This document shows, piece by piece, positions 61,990 to 64,000 of a DNA stretch of 64,000 bases. Within the stretch, counting starts at the first letter, position 1; each line of letters begins with the position of its first letter. Under the pieces are notes generated by a model that ran no database searches, was not told the DNA's origin, and saw only the letters and a program-made list of their open reading frames with translations. The translations under genes were made by a program, and so were the position numbers. Source of the stretch: Oligoflexales bacterium (GTDB lineage: Bacteria > Myxococcota_A > UBA9042 > DTJE01); the NCBI GenBank assembly GCA_012840965.1, contig DUVQ01000009.1:1-64000 (forward strand), in the 5' to 3' direction.

Positions 61990-64000
61990 TCATTGAAAAG
62001 ACACAAGCGCAACAGAAAAGGCTTCTTGCTTGTAATAATTCGTGTCTGTTGAAGAATAAGCGTTGAAATTAAAGCCTGGGGTTTTCGAGCAAGTCAAATT
62101 AAGCCTCTTGGTTCCATCTGCTATTGGGGTATAGCCATGAAAAATCCTGGCAAAATCTGGAAGAGGTACTGACCTGACCTGACCTTGAGCCATAATTACC
62201 CAAAAGGTATAGCCAGTGGGACCAGAAAGCAAAAGTTGTTGATAAGATGGCTGAATAGCACTTTCCAAAGTCCAGCTGATGCCGTTTTTAGCCCAAAATG
62301 AGTTTTCAACTGGCTCTACTATTTGGGGAAAACCCATAGCCTGAGGCAAGTAAGTGTAGTACCGACCGGCCACAAGCAGGCGCCCACCAAATTGGGCAGC
62401 GGCCATAAAATCGTTGTTTTCCTGTGAAACAGAAAGGTTAGAAAAAGAGTTACAGTCAAAAGCTACCAGTGCGCCTTCTCTACCGTACACCAAAACGTCG
62501 CACTCTCCCCTTCTAACAAGCCCTTTGTAATCGGCTGGCCAAGGGATCTGCCAAACCTCAAAATCATCACCTTTTTTGCGGATCAACTCGCCGGCCTTGC
62601 TAAGCGTCCAAAAATCATCAACGGCAACGGCATCCAAGGCGATTAATTCGCCTTCAACCGGGTATTCCACCTGAAGTGGCGTTCCAGATACGCCTGTGAC
62701 AACGGCCCCATTGACACCGACTGCTACTATCGTGTTGTCAAAAAAGCGTTTCACTGCTCTGGTTTGGACGCCACCTGGCACCATTTCAAACCGAAAGTCC
62801 GAGTTTTCATATCGCAACAAATATGGGCCACCAGCTAGCGACATCGCTAGCTCACCATTATCGCCGACAACCCCTGAAATCCCATAAAAATCAACAGCTA
62901 CCCCTGATACAACCCGGGTTGCCACCCTACCATCGAAATGCCACACCCTTCCCATTTCCCCAACAACCCAGAAATCATCTTTGGAAACGCCCCAGATACC
63001 TCTGATTGGGGTACCGGTCCTCATACCCTGAACGATGATGTCATTTCCATCGTACAGATAGATTGCCCCGCCATCATCAGCCATCAGTATGCCTTCTGGG
63101 ACTGTCGCCACGGCGCTGATGGCCCTGGGGATTGAGGTCTGTTCAAAAAGGACATCTGATCCCTCAATGATGGCCACCGGCAGGTTGGTTTCGGGTTTCA
63201 ATCCAGTGGTCATGGTGACTGAATAAGGCATTCCATTCATGGAGCGTGTAGAAATGGACTGATAAATCGAATAACCCTCGCCAGCAATGGGACCTGTAAA
63301 TTCTTTGGGCTGCCAGGAAATCCTTATGCGGTCAGGCTCGACTCGCTGATAACCCTTCAAAAGGTCTAAAAAGCCATCAGCGCCCAAATTCCAGCCACCC
63401 AAAAGTCCTGGACCGTTTATTCCAAGTGGATGCTCGGGTAGTTCAGGTACGGCCAGCCATAGGTCTCGGTCGGTTTCTATGTTTAGCCGGACATTTATTC
63501 CCTCAATAGGCGCTCCACTGCAGGTCACGCCTGGAACAACCCCCATCCTGACCATATAAGCGTTGCCAATTGGCGGTTTAACCATGGCAGCGCAGACTAC
63601 CGAAAATTGGCCTCTACGAACATTTATCTTGAAATTTCCCTTTCGGTCGGGAAAGGCTCCTGGCCCAGGATCAGGATTTCCACCAAACATGGTAGAACCA
63701 GAGGTCCAACATTGCCCGTACATGTGCCCTTCGGCCCAAAAAGGTTTGATGAAGTACTTTTCGTAGTCAAGCACCCTGCCACTGACGGTACAAGCCGCTG
63801 AGGTGCCAGTGCCTGGTGGGTTGACTGGATTTTCGGGAGAGGCCAAGCCGCTGATGTACAGGGTGACGTTTCTGGCATCAAAACCAACGATCGAAGAAGC
63901 CGAATAACCTAAAGATGTTGCATGAACAGCAACTGGACCCGTCAAATCAGTTCCAGCAAAAGTGATCTGCCCCCTATCGTCAGTTAGCCCTTGATACGGG
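61990..64000 (-). CDS. Large surface protein with propeller-like region, 5' end beyond window
   Basis: At least 670 residues are seen; the frame is open to the edge of the window at 64000, so the N-terminus is missing. The visible TTG at 63945 is unlikely to be the true start because in-frame sequence continues upstream. The first part has beta-sandwich-like segments (GPVAVHATSLGYSASS, VSGRVLDYEKYFIK). The middle contains repeats of the type DDFWVVGEMGRVWHFDG and DDGGAIYLYDGND, which suggests a beta-propeller or Kelch-like array. I cannot name a family. It probably belongs to the surface protein class common in this window. Confidence 0.65.
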   Translation of the reverse strand, partial: PYQGLTDDRGQITFAGTDLTGPVAVHATSLGYSASSIVGFDARNVTLYISGLASPENPVNPPGTGTSAACTVSGRVLDYEKYFIKPFWAEGHMYGQCWTSGSTMFGGNPDPGPGAFPDRKGNFKINVRRGQFSVVCAAMVKPPIGNAYMVRMGVVPGVTCSGAPIEGINVRLNIETDRDLWLAVPELPEHPLGINGPGLLGGWNLGADGFLDLLKGYQRVEPDRIRISWQPKEFTGPIAGEGYSIYQSISTRSMNGMPYSVTMTTGLKPETNLPVAIIEGSDVLFEQTSIPRAISAVATVPEGILMADDGGAIYLYDGNDIIVQGMRTGTPIRGIWGVSKDDFWVVGEMGRVWHFDGRVATRVVSGVAVDFYGISGVVGDNGELAMSLAGGPYLLRYENSDFRFEMVPGGVQTRAVKRFFDNTIVAVGVNGAVVTGVSGTPLQVEYPVEGELIALDAVAVDDFWTLSKAGELIRKKGDDFEVWQIPWPADYKGLVRRGECDVLVYGREGALVAFDCNSFSNLSVSQENNDFMAAAQFGGRLLVAGRYYTYLPQAMGFPQIVEPVENSFWAKNGISWTLESAIQPSYQQLLLSGPTGYTFWVIMAQGQVRSVPLPDFARIFHGYTPIADGTKRLNLTCSKTPGFNFNAYSSTDTNYYKQEAFSVALVSFQ

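Overview
The window looks like a chromosomal segment of an environmental Gram-negative bacterium of the former Deltaproteobacteria (Myxococcota or Bradymonadia-like); this is inferred, as there is no rRNA or marker phylogeny here. The evidence is the set of exported proteins: lipoprotein signals followed by Asp-rich linkers, MopE-type Cys/Asp repeats, other Cys-rich repeat proteins, two sulfatase-modifying-factor-fold proteins, a VWA/OmpA protein, PEGA and TPR proteins, and TonB/ExbD. Base composition is roughly balanced, with a visibly GC-richer stretch at about 24.0-27.9 kb and AT-richer stretches around the DUF4143 ATPases (8-11 kb) and the SIR2-TPR gene (45.4-47.5 kb).

Layout. 0.3-6.4 kb: a tight six-gene operon (split transketolase, two SCP2-like proteins, class III aminotransferase, M19 dipeptidase) facing an amino acid permease. 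7.9-11.2 kb: two DUF4143 ATPases, each with a hairpin at its 5' end, on either side of a small membrane protein. 11.3-14.4 kb: DegT aminotransferase, Gfo/Idh/MocA oxidoreductase and an orphan sigma-region-4 protein. 14.4-18.6 kb: a giant MopE-like surface protein. 18.6-22.5 kb: phasin-like protein, GAPDH with a good promoter, and a SUMF1-fold protein. 22.5-28.1 kb: a lipoprotein and a VWA-OmpA protein bounded by inverted transposase remnants. 28.2-31.7 kb: DDAH-like hydrolase, then an ExbD/TonB/peptidase operon. 31.9-37.6 kb: lipoprotein, a broken alpha/beta hydrolase, cobC-cobS-cobT and a urea transporter. 37.7-45.2 kb: propeller lipoprotein, carbonic anhydrase and three secreted lipoproteins, one of them frameshifted. 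45.4-50.7 kb: SIR2-TPR protein, two OsmC proteins, TPR protein and PP2C phosphatase. 50.7-55.3 kb: exported TldD-like protein, DUF6132, HEAT-repeat protein and MgtE. 55.3-64 kb: PBP4, SUMF1-like and PEGA lipoproteins, PssA, an epimerase, an RRM protein and a large propeller-like protein running off the window.

The most unusual signal is a family of eight intergenic arrays of a degenerate hexamer CCYGYC (about 170, 9270, 9835, 20400, 22560, 28110, 49875 and 53800). Their G-rich strand has regularly spaced GGG runs, so they could form G-quadruplexes. They sit at gene edges, often in pairs around one or two genes, and two abut transposase debris. Other points worth following are the six-gene operon, the SIR2-TPR protein as a possible anti-phage effector, and three genes broken by small indels (a 14-bp tandem duplication, a C6 homopolymer, and one near a signal peptide).
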